From Ancylothrix sp. D3o (GTDB taxonomy: Bacteria; Cyanobacteriota; Cyanobacteriia; Cyanobacteriales; Oscillatoriaceae): a stretch of 64,000 nt of DNA. Shown here one piece after another: positions 46,498-56,138 of this stretch. Each line of letters starts with the position of its first letter. Position 1 is the stretch's first letter. The translations under genes were made by a program, and so were the position numbers. The notes under the pieces are model-generated. The model made no database searches, was not told where the DNA came from, and was given only the letters and a program-made list of their open reading frames with translations. The stretch lies in assembly GCF_025370775.1 (NCBI RefSeq), contig NZ_JAMXEX010000011.1, positions 1 to 64,000 on the forward strand, written 5' to 3'.

Positions 46498-46674
46498 ATG
46501 AACAGCGAAAAAATTCGTTGCCCCAACTGTGGTGATCATGCTGAGCGAGATTACGTTCTTGCTCATCATTTAAGGCGCACTCAATGCAATAGCTGTGATT
46601 ATTTAATGATTACTTGCTCACTCACCGGCAAAGTCATCGAAGCCTACGCCCCCGGCATCAAAGCTAGTCGGTAA
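46498..46674 (+). CDS. Small zinc-ribbon protein (58 residues)
   Basis: Encodes MNSEKIRCPNCGDHAERDYV and onward, with two CxxC pairs (CPNC at 8-11 and CNSC at 30-33) that would bind zinc. It ends LTGKVIEAYAPGIKASR. I recall near-identical ~60-residue proteins in many cyanobacteria, sometimes mislabelled as a PriA fragment; a zinc-ribbon nucleic acid or protein contact is plausible, but the function is unknown. The ATG at 46498 follows a weak purine stretch (GAGAG). A terminator at 46741 lies downstream. Confidence 0.82.
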   Translation: MNSEKIRCPNCGDHAERDYVLAHHLRRTQCNSCDYLMITCSLTGKVIEAYAPGIKASR

Positions 46675-46740
46675 CTCGATGACATCGCTTTAAACCAAGT
46701 AGAATAATATCTATAGCTTTTTAAATACTTAGCTATACCA

Positions 46741-46772
46741 AAAACCCGGTTTCTGTAAAAAACCGGGTTTTT
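46741..46772. terminator. Shared terminator between the zinc-ribbon gene and rlmN
   Basis: AAAACCCGGTTT and AAACCGGGTTTT form a perfect 12-base stem with a CTGTAAA-type loop. It is flanked by A and T runs, so it can act in both directions for the convergent genes. Confidence 0.8.
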
Positions 46773-46815
46773 AAAAGCTGTTAAACTGTACTTTAAAAAT
46801 AGCAATCAAACCGGC

Positions 46816-47826
46816 CTAAGATTTCATAGCCCGTAATTGTCCGCACGCCGCATCCGCCTCTAAACCGCGAGAATAGCGTACACTCACCGCCACATTATAC
46901 TCCTCCAAAACCTTCACAAACTGATAAATACGGTCTTTTGATGGTCGCTGATAATCCACCTCATTAATAGGATTATAAGGAATCAAATTCACATGACATT
47001 GAAACCCCCGCATAAGTTCAGCCAGTTCTTCTGCGTGTTCTGGCAAATCATTTACACCCGCCAGCAAAATATATTCAAACGTTAATCTTCGCCCCGTAAT
47101 CTTCACATATTCCCGACATTCTGCCATCAACTCATCCAGCGGATAACGCAGCGCACTCGGAATTAATTTTTCCCGCAAAACTTGATTAGAAGCGTGTAAA
47201 CTTACCGCCAAAGTCACTTGTAATTTATGTTCTGCCAATTCCAGAATGCGGTGGCGAATTCCCACAGTCGAAACCGTCATATTTCGCTGGCCAATTCCCA
47301 CATCTTCATTCAAAGAACGTAACGCCACCAACACATTCTCAGTATTAAGCAACGGTTCCCCCATCCCCATAAACACAACATTACTCACCCTGCGGCCAAA
47401 ATCTTCCTGTACCGTTAACACTTGATCGACAATTTCATGGGCAGCCAAATTGCGTTTAAAACCACCCTTGCCGGTGGCACAAAAATCGCACCCCATCGGA
47501 CAACCAACCTGCGAAGAAACACAAACCGTCAAGCGTTTTTCTGTAGGAATTCCCACCGCTTCAATAATTTGATTATCCGCCAACTTGAGCAAATATTTTA
47601 CCGTTTCATCGCCTGCTTGCGAACGATAATAAATACTCGACCGGCCAATCGCCACCTCTGCCATACTTTCCCGCCATTGCTTAGGAAATACCGTAATGTC
47701 TCCTAAAGATCGCGCTCCTTTTTGATATATCCACTGGTGCAACTGCTGCCCCCGATAGGCCGGCTGTCCTTGTTGTTGCACCCATTCTTTTAATTCCGGT
47801 TGAGAAAGACCTAATAAAGCCACCAT
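46816..47826 (-). CDS. rlmN: 23S rRNA (adenine-2503 C2)/tRNA methyltransferase RlmN
   Basis: A radical-SAM methylase that modifies A2503 of 23S rRNA and A37 of some tRNAs. The 336-residue protein has the cluster motif CxxxCxxC in [20 protein letters not shown], the SAM-binding [11 protein letters not shown], and the two methyl-transfer cysteines (one in the C-terminal EADAACGQL). I chose the ATG at 47826 ([15 protein letters not shown]), the usual family start, over a TTG 14 codons upstream. No operon partner is seen. Confidence 0.94.
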   Translation of the reverse strand: MVALLGLSQPELKEWVQQQGQPAYRGQQLHQWIYQKGARSLGDITVFPKQWRESMAEVAIGRSSIYYRSQAGDETVKYLLKLADNQIIEAVGIPTEKRLTVCVSSQVGCPMGCDFCATGKGGFKRNLAAHEIVDQVLTVQEDFGRRVSNVVFMGMGEPLLNTENVLVALRSLNEDVGIGQRNMTVSTVGIRHRILELAEHKLQVTLAVSLHASNQVLREKLIPSALRYPLDELMAECREYVKITGRRLTFEYILLAGVNDLPEHAEELAELMRGFQCHVNLIPYNPINEVDYQRPSKDRIYQFVKVLEEYNVAVSVRYSRGLEADAACGQLRAMKS

Positions 47827-48004
47827 AGGATTTCTGATTTTAGATGTTAGATTTTCAATTTTATTCAATGGGGAAATGGTGATTTTTTTGTTCCCATTTT
47901 TTTTTATTTTAGCATCACCTGTAGGGTAGTTGATAGGCTAATAAAACTTTGCCGGCCCCCTGTGGGCAACACCGGCCATTTCAGAGTAGTCAGACAGCCT
48001 TACA

Positions 48005-50935
48005 TTACTTTACTTTTTGGCTGATAGGAATCTCAATTTGAAACTCAGAACCTTCTCCCGGTTGAGAAATACATCTCAAAACACCGCCATGCTTTTGAGC
48101 TACAATTTGATAGCTAATTGATAATCCCAATCCTGTCCCTTGACCCACAGCTTTTGTGGTGAAAAATGGATCAAACAACCTTGTTTTTACAGCATCAGTA
48201 ATGCCCGTGCCGTTATCTTTAATACAGATTATTACCCGATTTTTATCTATCAACTGCGTCTGAATCCAAATCGTAGGCATTACAGCCGCACTTACGTTAA
48301 AATTAGCATCAGCGTTCTCAGGAATATACCCCATGCGATAAAAATCACTTTTTTCTTTTAAAGCATCAATTGCATTACTAATCACATTCATAAACACCTG
48401 ATTTAGCTGGCCGGCATAACACTCAACCTCCGGTAAATCTCCATATTCTTTAATTACTTGAATTCCCGGAAAATCAGCCTTAGCCTTGATCTTGCTCTGC
48501 AAAATTACCAGCGTACTCTCAATACCCTCGTGCAAATTAACCGGCTTCATTTCCGCTTCATCAAACCGCGAAAAATTTCGTAAGGTTTTAACAATTTGAC
48601 AAATACGTTCTGCTCCTATTTTCATAGAAGAAATAATTTTTGGCAAATCTTCCACCATGAACTCCAAATCCATATCTTTGATGTAGGCATCAATCTCTGG
48701 ATTTTTCTGATAATATTTTTGATACAGTAGAATTAAGTCCAGTAAATCCTGACTATAATTGCTGACATAATCCAGATTGCCATAAATAAAATTGACAGGA
48801 TTGTTAATTTCGTGTGCTACCCCAGCCACCAATTGTCCCAAACTAGACATTTTTTCAGTTTGAATAAGCTGGGTTTGAGTTTCCTGTAACTCTTTCAGCA
48901 TTTTGGCAAGCTGTTCAGCTTGAGCAAGCGCCGTCTCAGTTAATTCTTCCTGCCGGTCAAGCGCTGAACGCAACTCTATTTCTGCCTGTTTTCGCTGAGA
49001 AATATCCCTTAAAATAGCCACATATTCACAACCAAACTGGTGAGAACGGTCGGAAATCGTCACTTCAATAAACAGTGGTTGAATAATATTATTTAAAGTT
49101 TGCTCACACCGGCTCGGCCATTGAGCAGGCAAAGCCGGCAAATTTGGTAAAAACTCACTCACCAAGCGACCTACCAACCGATGAACCGGAAGTTTAAATA
49201 ACTTCTCAGCCGCTGGATTTACCTGACTAATTAAACCGTTTTCATCCAGAACCAAAATAGCATCCAAAGCAATTTTAAACAAATGCTCAGATTCTTGCTG
49301 CATTTCAACAATAGACATCACCTGCGGCAAACTTGTCCAGCAAGCAATTGCCACCCCCACAAAAGCCATTGTTATCATTAGCACAACAAACAAATCAATA
49401 CTGACATTCCAAGAAATGCTATAAATTTGCCCCCTGACAAACCAACCAATTGCCAAAGCCGAACACAATAAAAATAGCAAAACGCTCACTTGAAGCAAAA
49501 CAAAATCTTCCATTTTGCTGCGGGAACGAATTTGATATAATTCATTCCACTTCTGAAGGCGAAACCAAGGAGAAGACGAGCGACGAATAAGAAAATCCGC
49601 CCCCAAAATAAACAGCGGCAAAGACAATCCCAACAGCAAATATTGCCAGCCCCAAGCTAAACCGCCCACCCCTAAAACAACAACTTCTATCGCCAAAAAA
49701 CCCAAAGAAAAGTTAGGCCAAAGAACATGACGCTGGCGACGGTTTAACCACAACCCGAAATGAATGGCAATCATACTGCACAGATAGCCGGTGCCCGTCA
49801 CCATCACAATATGAGACACATCGCCCCAGACAAGACAAATTAGACTAGCAGCAAAGCTTAAAATTAAAGCCGGCCCAAAAACCCCGCGCCGAGAAACCGC
49901 CGTAAACACCGGCGCCAAATAACCATCAAGCCCAAGTTGATATAAAACACGCGGCGAGTTAGAAACCGCCGTCGCACTACTCAGCCAAGCACCCGCCGCC
50001 AGCAAAAACGTCACCAACAAAGAAGCCGATTTTCCCCAAAAAGGCAAAGAAGCATTCACCAAGTGCAAAAATGTGTTGTCGCCTAAATTCGGGCCCGTCG
50101 CTAAACGCATCAACACCCAAGAACCCAAAACATAAACCGGCACTATCAGCCAAGCCGCAAAAGAAAGCCCATTCAGAGTATCGCGAGGCCGGCGGCTATC
50201 TGCTACAAACGACGAGGCAGTTTCGCAACCATAAACCGCGTAAACAGCTAAGAAAAACCATTTTGCCCACTCAACAAAATTAAACTCCGGCCAACTTGTT
50301 GGCAACAACCCCCCAGAGGACGGCGAAAAAGCCAGCCAGCCGGTGCCTTGAAAGCAAAAAGCCAACAAAAACCCAATCGCCGGCACAACAAAACACAAAT
50401 GCAAAATTCCTAACGCCCGAGTGCCGCTAAACGCCACAATATAAGGCAAAGCTGTGAAGCCAATTTTTAACAAAGTTTCTGGGTAAAAAAGACCCAACGG
50501 CTCCAAATTCGCTTTAATCAAGTCAGATAAAATAATTGCATTCATTGCAGGCACAGAAACCCACCCCAACCAATAGCCCAGCGCCCCATACCTCGCCAAC
50601 AGCGGATATTTTTTCAGCAAACGGGCAGCATAATTTGGTGTTCCCCCAGAAATATTAGGCCAGTGAATCCCTAAACGTCTAACTTGCAAATTCAGCAAAA
50701 TTCCCACAATCGCCCCAGGCAGCCACACATACATAGCCGCAGCCCCCAAAGCCGAATGTGCCGCCGGTGCCGGCCCCAGCCACAACAGCAAACCGCTCAA
50801 CCCAAAACCCCAAGTTTCTAAAGAACTTAAACTTCTTTGCAGTCTCAAGGGCCATGCCTTTGTGTCTTCCACCGTTTTTGCTGCGCTTGGGCGAATTTTA
50901 TAGTTAATTGAGTTGTTTTCTGTGAGTTGTTCCAT
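48005..50935 (-). CDS. APC-type permease fused to PAS-histidine kinase
   Basis: A 976-residue membrane protein. Residues about 40-460 form an APC amino-acid/polyamine permease-like domain with about twelve hydrophobic segments (LETWGFGLSGLLLWLGP, NISGGTPNYAARLLKKYP), and two more helices follow near 480-535. A PAS domain (about 550-650, ending ILRDISQRKQAE), a coiled coil and a histidine kinase complete it: H-box SSLGQLVAGVAHEINNPVNF with His 708, N-box QVFMNVISNAIDAL, DNGTGI and GQGTGLGLS. The plan is like that of CbrA-type sensors, which carry a different permease family. No response regulator gene is nearby, so the partner is unknown. The substrate, and whether it transports, cannot be told. 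Confidence 0.92.
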   Translation of the reverse strand: MEQLTENNSINYKIRPSAAKTVEDTKAWPLRLQRSLSSLETWGFGLSGLLLWLGPAPAAHSALGAAAMYVWLPGAIVGILLNLQVRRLGIHWPNISGGTPNYAARLLKKYPLLARYGALGYWLGWVSVPAMNAIILSDLIKANLEPLGLFYPETLLKIGFTALPYIVAFSGTRALGILHLCFVVPAIGFLLAFCFQGTGWLAFSPSSGGLLPTSWPEFNFVEWAKWFFLAVYAVYGCETASSFVADSRRPRDTLNGLSFAAWLIVPVYVLGSWVLMRLATGPNLGDNTFLHLVNASLPFWGKSASLLVTFLLAAGAWLSSATAVSNSPRVLYQLGLDGYLAPVFTAVSRRGVFGPALILSFAASLICLVWGDVSHIVMVTGTGYLCSMIAIHFGLWLNRRQRHVLWPNFSLGFLAIEVVVLGVGGLAWGWQYLLLGLSLPLFILGADFLIRRSSSPWFRLQKWNELYQIRSRSKMEDFVLLQVSVLLFLLCSALAIGWFVRGQIYSISWNVSIDLFVVLMITMAFVGVAIACWTSLPQVMSIVEMQQESEHLFKIALDAILVLDENGLISQVNPAAEKLFKLPVHRLVGRLVSEFLPNLPALPAQWPSRCEQTLNNIIQPLFIEVTISDRSHQFGCEYVAILRDISQRKQAEIELRSALDRQEELTETALAQAEQLAKMLKELQETQTQLIQTEKMSSLGQLVAGVAHEINNPVNFIYGNLDYVSNYSQDLLDLILLYQKYYQKNPEIDAYIKDMDLEFMVEDLPKIISSMKIGAERICQIVKTLRNFSRFDEAEMKPVNLHEGIESTLVILQSKIKAKADFPGIQVIKEYGDLPEVECYAGQLNQVFMNVISNAIDALKEKSDFYRMGYIPENADANFNVSAAVMPTIWIQTQLIDKNRVIICIKDNGTGITDAVKTRLFDPFFTTKAVGQGTGLGLSISYQIVAQKHGGVLRCISQPGEGSEFQIEIPISQKVK

Positions 50936-51234
50936 ATTTTTTTATCCCCTCTTTAATAATTCTTATCGCAATTATTTTTAATAAAGGTTGCCTTACTGTC
51001 CCGCTTAGTTATTAAACTTATCTATCGAGTCTGCCTTGCCGATGACGAATTTGGCAAGCTTTTTTCACCCTGACTTATTATTGCTTGTTCTACTATTCCC
51101 ACCCAGAAAGCCACTAGACTCAAAAACTTTTCAACAACTTCGAGCTCGCTCGCAAAATTTATGGAAAGTTTCTTGTCTGCCTGTATCCTGTTACACAGTT
51201 GTTTCTCGTGTCAATCCCCGTTGTGGAGCGATGA

Positions 51235-52101
51235 ATGGAATTTACAAATTTTCCCTTAGCATTTCAATTTCAATCTCCGGGGCCGATTATTTTTGAATTA
51301 GGGCCCTTAGCAGTTCGCTGGTACGGTTTACTAATCGCCTCGGCTGTGTTGCTGGGCGTAAGCGTTTCTCAGTATCTAGCAAAACGGCGCAATTTTGACC
51401 CCGAACTGATCGGAGATTTAGCGATTTGGTTGGTCGTCGGAGCAATTCCTTGTGCTCGTCTGTACTATGTTTTGTTTCAATGGCCACAATATGCCAACAA
51501 TCCCGCTGATATTATTGCGATCTGGAAAGGTGGTATCGCTATTCATGGTGCAATTTTAGGAGGCATCGCCGCCGCCTTAATTTTTGCCTCTCTACAAAAA
51601 GTTTCTTTTTGGCAATTGGCAGATTTAGTGGCACCTTCCTTGATTTTAGGCCAAGCCATAGGCCGGTGGGGTAATTTTTTTAACTCCGAAGCCTTTGGCC
51701 GGCCTACAGATTTACCCTGGAAACTTTACATCCCTCTCCAAAACCGTCCCCTCGCCTATAAAAGCTTTGAATATTTCCATCCCACCTTTCTTTATGAATC
51801 GTTGTGGAATTTAGGCGTTTTTGGGTTGTTGCTGTTTTTATTTTTTCAAGATTTAAAAGGCAAATTGCCCCTCAAACGGGGGACGTTGTTTTTGGTCTAT
51901 TTTTCTGCCTATAGCGCCGGAAGAGTGTGGATAGAAGGTTTACGCACCGATAGCCTCATGTTAGGGCCTTTGCGTGTCGCCCAGTTGGTGAGTCTTTCTG
52001 GCATGGTTTTAGGATTATTGGGTTTAGCTTGGCTTTACTTAGGAGGCCGATTCTTACCCGATGTCGTTTCTGCTCATCAAAACAAAGAACACTCCCCATA
52101 A
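51235..52101 (+). CDS. lgt: Prolipoprotein diacylglyceryl transferase
   Basis: Transfers diacylglycerol to the lipobox Cys of lipoproteins in the cytoplasmic membrane; the MntC-like binding protein and the lipoprotein at 57162 are probable substrates. The 288-residue protein has about seven membrane segments and the signature [20 protein letters not shown], plus [15 protein letters not shown]. The ATG at 51235 begins [18 protein letters not shown]. It is divergent from the permease-kinase gene across about 300 bases, in which I see no gene. Confidence 0.95.
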   Translation: MEFTNFPLAFQFQSPGPIIFELGPLAVRWYGLLIASAVLLGVSVSQYLAKRRNFDPELIGDLAIWLVVGAIPCARLYYVLFQWPQYANNPADIIAIWKGGIAIHGAILGGIAAALIFASLQKVSFWQLADLVAPSLILGQAIGRWGNFFNSEAFGRPTDLPWKLYIPLQNRPLAYKSFEYFHPTFLYESLWNLGVFGLLLFLFFQDLKGKLPLKRGTLFLVYFSAYSAGRVWIEGLRTDSLMLGPLRVAQLVSLSGMVLGLLGLAWLYLGGRFLPDVVSAHQNKEHSP

Positions 52102-52124
52102 CAACTAATCGGCCTTTTTCAAGC

Positions 52125-52142
52125 GTAGGGCCACAGCCCTAC
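52125..52142. repeat. Small palindrome after lgt
   Basis: GTAGGGC, loop CACA, GCCCTAC: a perfect 7-base stem 24 bases after the lgt stop. No T run follows, so it looks more like a dispersed palindrome than a plain terminator. Confidence 0.65.
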
Positions 52143-52635
52143 CTCCCCCCATCTCCACCGGCCCGATCCCAAAACCCAATAAGTTTATTTTGGCGTCTGG
52201 TTTATACGGCAGGTTTGTCTCTCCAAAGGTACGGACATTACTATGCGTTACATCTGCCTACAGAGGGATTGTCAAGCCATTATATAAGAAAGCAACATTA
52301 AAGAATACAACTCGTTTAATGCAAACCGCTTTCAGGGCCACTGAGATCGCTCTCGTAAAAATTTAGGGAAAGCTTAAGAATATCAGACTTGAGAATGAAC
52401 CTTTCAGCCTTTACGAGAGTCTAAAATTAGAATACGATAAAAGAAAAACGAACTCATCCTGAAGCACCAGTTTTTCACATCTTCCATTACATTAGGTCGG
52501 TTGCTAGTGGGCAGACGCCTGGCTTTGCCAGATTAAAACCCACCCCTCAAAAATCAACTGACCGAAATCCGAATCCTGCCCGATCAAATGGGTAGGTGTA
52601 TAGATATTCACTGTTGAATTAGTCAAGAGTCACCC
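52143..52635. other. Long leader region of the group 2 sigma factor gene
   Basis: Nearly 500 bases without a gene. It contains a perfect 10-base inverted repeat, CTCTCGTAAA (52350-52359) and TTTACGAGAG (52410-52419), and a short hairpin CTGGC-TTT-GCCAG (52519-52531). The promoter of the sigma gene must lie here, but no clear element stood out. Confidence 0.55.
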
Positions 52636-53640
52636 ATGCCCACTGCAAAAAACCGTACCATGACCGCCAACCCCACATACATGGGCGCACGGCCCTCCGC
52701 ACCGGCAGACATCGTGCGAACCTATCTGCACGAAATTGGGCGGGTGCCACTGCTCACCCACGAACAAGAGATTGTCTTGGGTAAGCAAGTGCAGCAAATG
52801 ATGGCACTGCTCGAAGCCAAAGAAGTCTTAGAAACCCAGCTTAACCGCGAAGCCACTCCGCAAGAATGGGCTGAACAAGTCAAGCTTCCCGAAGCCGAGC
52901 TAAACCGCATCATGCAGCTTGGGCAGCGTGCAAAACAAAAAATGATTGAAGCCAACTTGCGCTTAGTGGTTGCCATCGCCAAAAAATACCAAAAGCGCAA
53001 CCTAGAACTGCTTGATTTAATTCAAGAAGGCACGCTGGGATTAGAGCGAGGCGTCGAAAAATTTGACCCAACACGGGGCTATAAATTCTCCACCTACGCT
53101 TACTGGTGGATTCGCCAAGCCATTACCCGCGCCATTGCCCAACAAGCTCGGACAATTCGCCTGCCTATCCACATTACCGAAAAACTCAACAAAATCAAAA
53201 AAGTTCAGCGCGAACTAACGCAGCAATTTGGACGCAGCCCAACGCCGGCAGAAATCGCCAAAGCCCTTGAGCTAGAACCGGCCCAAATCCGCGAATACCT
53301 GACAATGGCTCGTCATCCAATCTCCTTAGATATCCGCGTTGGCGACAACCACGACACAGAACTGCAAGACTTGCTCGAAGACGAAACCGAATCGCCGGAA
53401 ATCTACACAACCCAGGAATTACTGCGAGCAGACCTCGACAGCCTCCTGGCCGAACTTACCCCCCAACAACGGGAAGTAATTACCCTGCGGTTTGGCCTCA
53501 AAGATGGACGTGAGTTGTCTTTGGCAAAAGTCGGCGAACAACTCAACCTTAGCCGTGAGCGCGTCCGCCAGCTTGAACATCAAGCCCTTGCCCAACTGCG
53601 CCGCCGCCAAGCCAATGTCCGCGAATATCTTGCCAGTTAA
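52636..53640 (+). CDS. Group 2 sigma-70 RNA polymerase sigma factor
   Basis: A 334-residue RpoD-like, non-essential sigma factor. Region 1.2 is [21 protein letters not shown], region 2 is [25 protein letters not shown] and [20 protein letters not shown], region 3 is [20 protein letters not shown], and region 4.2 is [19 protein letters not shown]. The variable N-terminal part of the primary sigma is absent, so this is a group 2 (SigB/C/D/E-type) factor of the kind used in stress, dark or nitrogen acclimation. One substitution is notable: [14 protein letters not shown] where the primary sigma usually has GNIGLMRAVEKF. The ATG at 52636 is used. Confidence 0.94.
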   Translation: MPTAKNRTMTANPTYMGARPSAPADIVRTYLHEIGRVPLLTHEQEIVLGKQVQQMMALLEAKEVLETQLNREATPQEWAEQVKLPEAELNRIMQLGQRAKQKMIEANLRLVVAIAKKYQKRNLELLDLIQEGTLGLERGVEKFDPTRGYKFSTYAYWWIRQAITRAIAQQARTIRLPIHITEKLNKIKKVQRELTQQFGRSPTPAEIAKALELEPAQIREYLTMARHPISLDIRVGDNHDTELQDLLEDETESPEIYTTQELLRADLDSLLAELTPQQREVITLRFGLKDGRELSLAKVGEQLNLSRERVRQLEHQALAQLRRRQANVREYLAS

Positions 53641-53667
53641 TAGCGGTAGTAACAGTTAACTGAAATC

Positions 53668-53699
53668 AAAACCCGGTTTTTCTAAAAAGCCGGGTTTTT
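53668..53699 (+). terminator. Terminator after the group 2 sigma factor gene
   Basis: AAAACCCGGTTTTT pairs with AAAAGCCGGGTTTTT across a 3-base loop, with a T run at the end. Confidence 0.85.
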
Positions 53700-54058
53700 G
53701 TTATTAATAGACAAAAAAGCCAACCTTTTAAGCAGCTTTGCTCAACTTTTGTAAAGCCCACACGAAAATTTGCCCAGCATTTCAAATTTTTTCCAAAACC
53801 TTTTTTATGCCACCGGCCGGTCTTCCCTGCTCACACTCTACAACGTTTGCTTAAACTCGAAACCTATTTCTTTGGATTGCGGAACCCTCTAAAGAGCCGC
53901 TGTAGCTAGGCGTATGACACTCAGCCGTCAATATCAGTCTCTTGACCGGTAGTTCACAGAGGACAAGACCCGATAAGATTTTTCTCAATAAGATACAATC
54001 GGTGGTCTCGTGGCCGACGGTTGAATATTGTACCCCCCGCCAACCTCCCAAAATTATC
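53700..54058. other. About 360-base spacer
   Basis: No gene, RNA or repeat that I can support; it holds the upstream region of the following gene. Confidence 0.5.
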
Positions 54059-54637
54059 ATGTTTAATTCACCGCTTCACCCAGAATCTTCTACAGAACTC
54101 GACTTGCTGGAATCATTGCTCTTAAGTGACAATGCCTATCCCTGGAATCCAGCAGAACCCCATTGTCAGGAATATTTCACCGACCGAGAAGACGAATTTA
54201 TCCTAGATGACTGGCCGGTAGATGAACTAACTTCTCGTTCCCAAGCTTTTTATAAAAAATTAGAAAACCTCTGGTCAAAAGTTGAACCTAAATCTGCACT
54301 TTTGCAACCTCTGCAAACTTCTTTAAAACAGCACTTTGCTTTAACTTTACCCCCAGATTGGTTATCTGTTATCGCCACCGGCACTGTTTCTTTACTTGAT
54401 AGTCCTCTCTCCTTGGCTGAAAAATTAGTTAAATGTCTTCACCCCCTCCTCCCCAATTTTGCTGAAGAAGATTTACAAGTTTTAGCTCGTCCCGTCGCCT
54501 ATGCTATGCGCGGACATGACTCCCTCGATACTCCTCAAAAACCTTGGTCTGATTTATCGGATATTGAAAAAGCTCGTTTGGGTTTGGCTGTTGTTCGTTT
54601 TGCTTTGGATCAAGTTGAAGATACTTCGGGCCGGTGA
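54059..54637 (+). CDS. Conserved hypothetical protein
   Basis: I do not recognise this 192-residue acidic, soluble protein. It begins MFNSPLHPESSTELDLLESL and has no signal or membrane segment. Helical segments dominate (LTSRSQAFYKKLENLW, LSLAEKLVKCLHPLLPNFAEED, LSDIEKARLGLAVVRFAL). The ATG at 54059 is chosen over an upstream ATG that would add 39 residues of poor composition. It is convergent with the FHA-PrsW gene. Confidence 0.65.
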   Translation: MFNSPLHPESSTELDLLESLLLSDNAYPWNPAEPHCQEYFTDREDEFILDDWPVDELTSRSQAFYKKLENLWSKVEPKSALLQPLQTSLKQHFALTLPPDWLSVIATGTVSLLDSPLSLAEKLVKCLHPLLPNFAEEDLQVLARPVAYAMRGHDSLDTPQKPWSDLSDIEKARLGLAVVRFALDQVEDTSGR

Positions 54638-54734
54638 TCTAAGCTTTTTTTACAATTTAAGACGCACAAGTTTTCGCAGAGGGATGCAGAGTGTTCTTTT
54701 GTGAAGACTTTTGTGCTTTTTTGTCTTGAAAATA

Positions 54735-56027
54735 TCAAGATAACCTCGTTGCAAAATTTTGGGCACGGGTGGGAGAAAGCGCTCTGGCTTTTAAAATCGC
54801 TGCTGCTAAAAAGGCATAGGAAACAACCCCAACAAATGCTAACATTAAAACATTCACTGTCCCCGCCGCATTCCACAGGGCATGAAGACCGGCAGCACTC
54901 AAGTATCCTACAGTTAAAATTATCCAGCCTTTTTTCGGTTTCAAGGCACTTAAACCAATAAAATATCCCAAATATCCACTATAGGCAATGTGACCGGCTA
55001 CTGAGCCTAAAATTCGGGCAATTAATAGCTGTAATCCTAGCAATTGTGCGATTTCTTTTCCTCCTTGTAAGGTGACGTTATGAATGATTTCGGGGACGTA
55101 TTGGCCTAGGGTTTCTAGTAAGGTAAACCCTACTGCTGAGGCGGTTCCTAGTAAGATTCCATCTAGGGGTTCCCATACGCCTAGGTTTTCTCTCCATGAT
55201 GCCGGTGCAAAGCGTCCTAGAAGATAGGCAAAAAACACTGGTAAGGCTTTGAGGAGTTCTTCCATTAGGCCGGCTCCAAAAAACATCCTTATTAGTAAGG
55301 CTGGAAAGGTTAAGTTTTCTCCCGGTAAAGGCAATTTTCCTGGTAAAATTTCTCTAAATATTGTGACAAATAAGGGTAATAGTGGACTAATTAATATTAA
55401 AATACAAAGAAAACACGCCGTCAGTAACCACCACCAAGGTTTGCGTTTTCCACACAATTGATAAACAAAAAAATAGGCTAAACCGGCAATATAGGCGGCA
55501 ATTAATAAGTTGAATAACAAGGGCCGACCAATGGCTGCAAATAAGAAGACAACAAAGGCTACGGTTATGCTGGCCGGTATTAAGTAGGCTTTTTTTCTCA
55601 AATCTCTGCCGGTGGAAATTATCGGAAATAATTGTGTTAATGTTAGGTCATTTTGGCCGGGATTTGTGATTTGGGAGGATGGTTTGGTGGTGATTTCAAA
55701 AATAAAGGCGGGGCCATTTATTCCTAGTCCTATTTTGTCGCCAGTTTGCAATATCCGGCTACCTTGCAATCTCTGGTTATTAATATAAGTGCCGTTGGCG
55801 CTGTTTAAATCGCAAATTTCCCAGTTAAGTTGTTTGTTGGCTATTGGACGAATGGCTGCATGACGTCTCGATACTCCGCCATATACTTTCGAGTCTAATA
55901 CTATTTGGCAGCTTGGTTCTCTCCCAATAAGAGTTTCAAAGCTTTCTGAGAGGATATAGGCTGGCTGTTTTGCATTACCGCCGTTTGTTAGTCGCAAAAA
56001 GGCTTGTTTTTTATTGTTGCCGGTCAT
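54735..56027 (-). CDS. FHA domain fused to PrsW-type intramembrane protease
   Basis: A 430-residue protein. An N-terminal forkhead-associated (phosphothreonine-binding) domain spans about 10-110, with IGREPSCQIVLDSKVYGGVSR and NSANGTYINNQRLQ. About eight membrane segments follow, with PrsW signatures: the Glu pair in GLMEELLKALPVFFAYLLGR, and YLSAAGLHALWNAAG near the C-terminus. PrsW proteases cleave anti-sigma factors in Bacillus; here an FHA domain would place the activity under Ser/Thr kinase control, and two kinases lie in this window. That link is inference. The ATG at 56027 is unambiguous. Confidence 0.88.
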   Translation of the reverse strand: MTGNNKKQAFLRLTNGGNAKQPAYILSESFETLIGREPSCQIVLDSKVYGGVSRRHAAIRPIANKQLNWEICDLNSANGTYINNQRLQGSRILQTGDKIGLGINGPAFIFEITTKPSSQITNPGQNDLTLTQLFPIISTGRDLRKKAYLIPASITVAFVVFLFAAIGRPLLFNLLIAAYIAGLAYFFVYQLCGKRKPWWWLLTACFLCILILISPLLPLFVTIFREILPGKLPLPGENLTFPALLIRMFFGAGLMEELLKALPVFFAYLLGRFAPASWRENLGVWEPLDGILLGTASAVGFTLLETLGQYVPEIIHNVTLQGGKEIAQLLGLQLLIARILGSVAGHIAYSGYLGYFIGLSALKPKKGWIILTVGYLSAAGLHALWNAAGTVNVLMLAFVGVVSYAFLAAAILKARALSPTRAQNFATRLS

Positions 56028-56138
56028 GGGTTTTTCGGCTGCTTTTTATAACCGTATGCTGGCTTATGCCCACCATTATAGGCATCATTAATGAACCGGT
56101 GGGCATTATCTAGGAATCAGTGGGATCTCGCGCACTTT

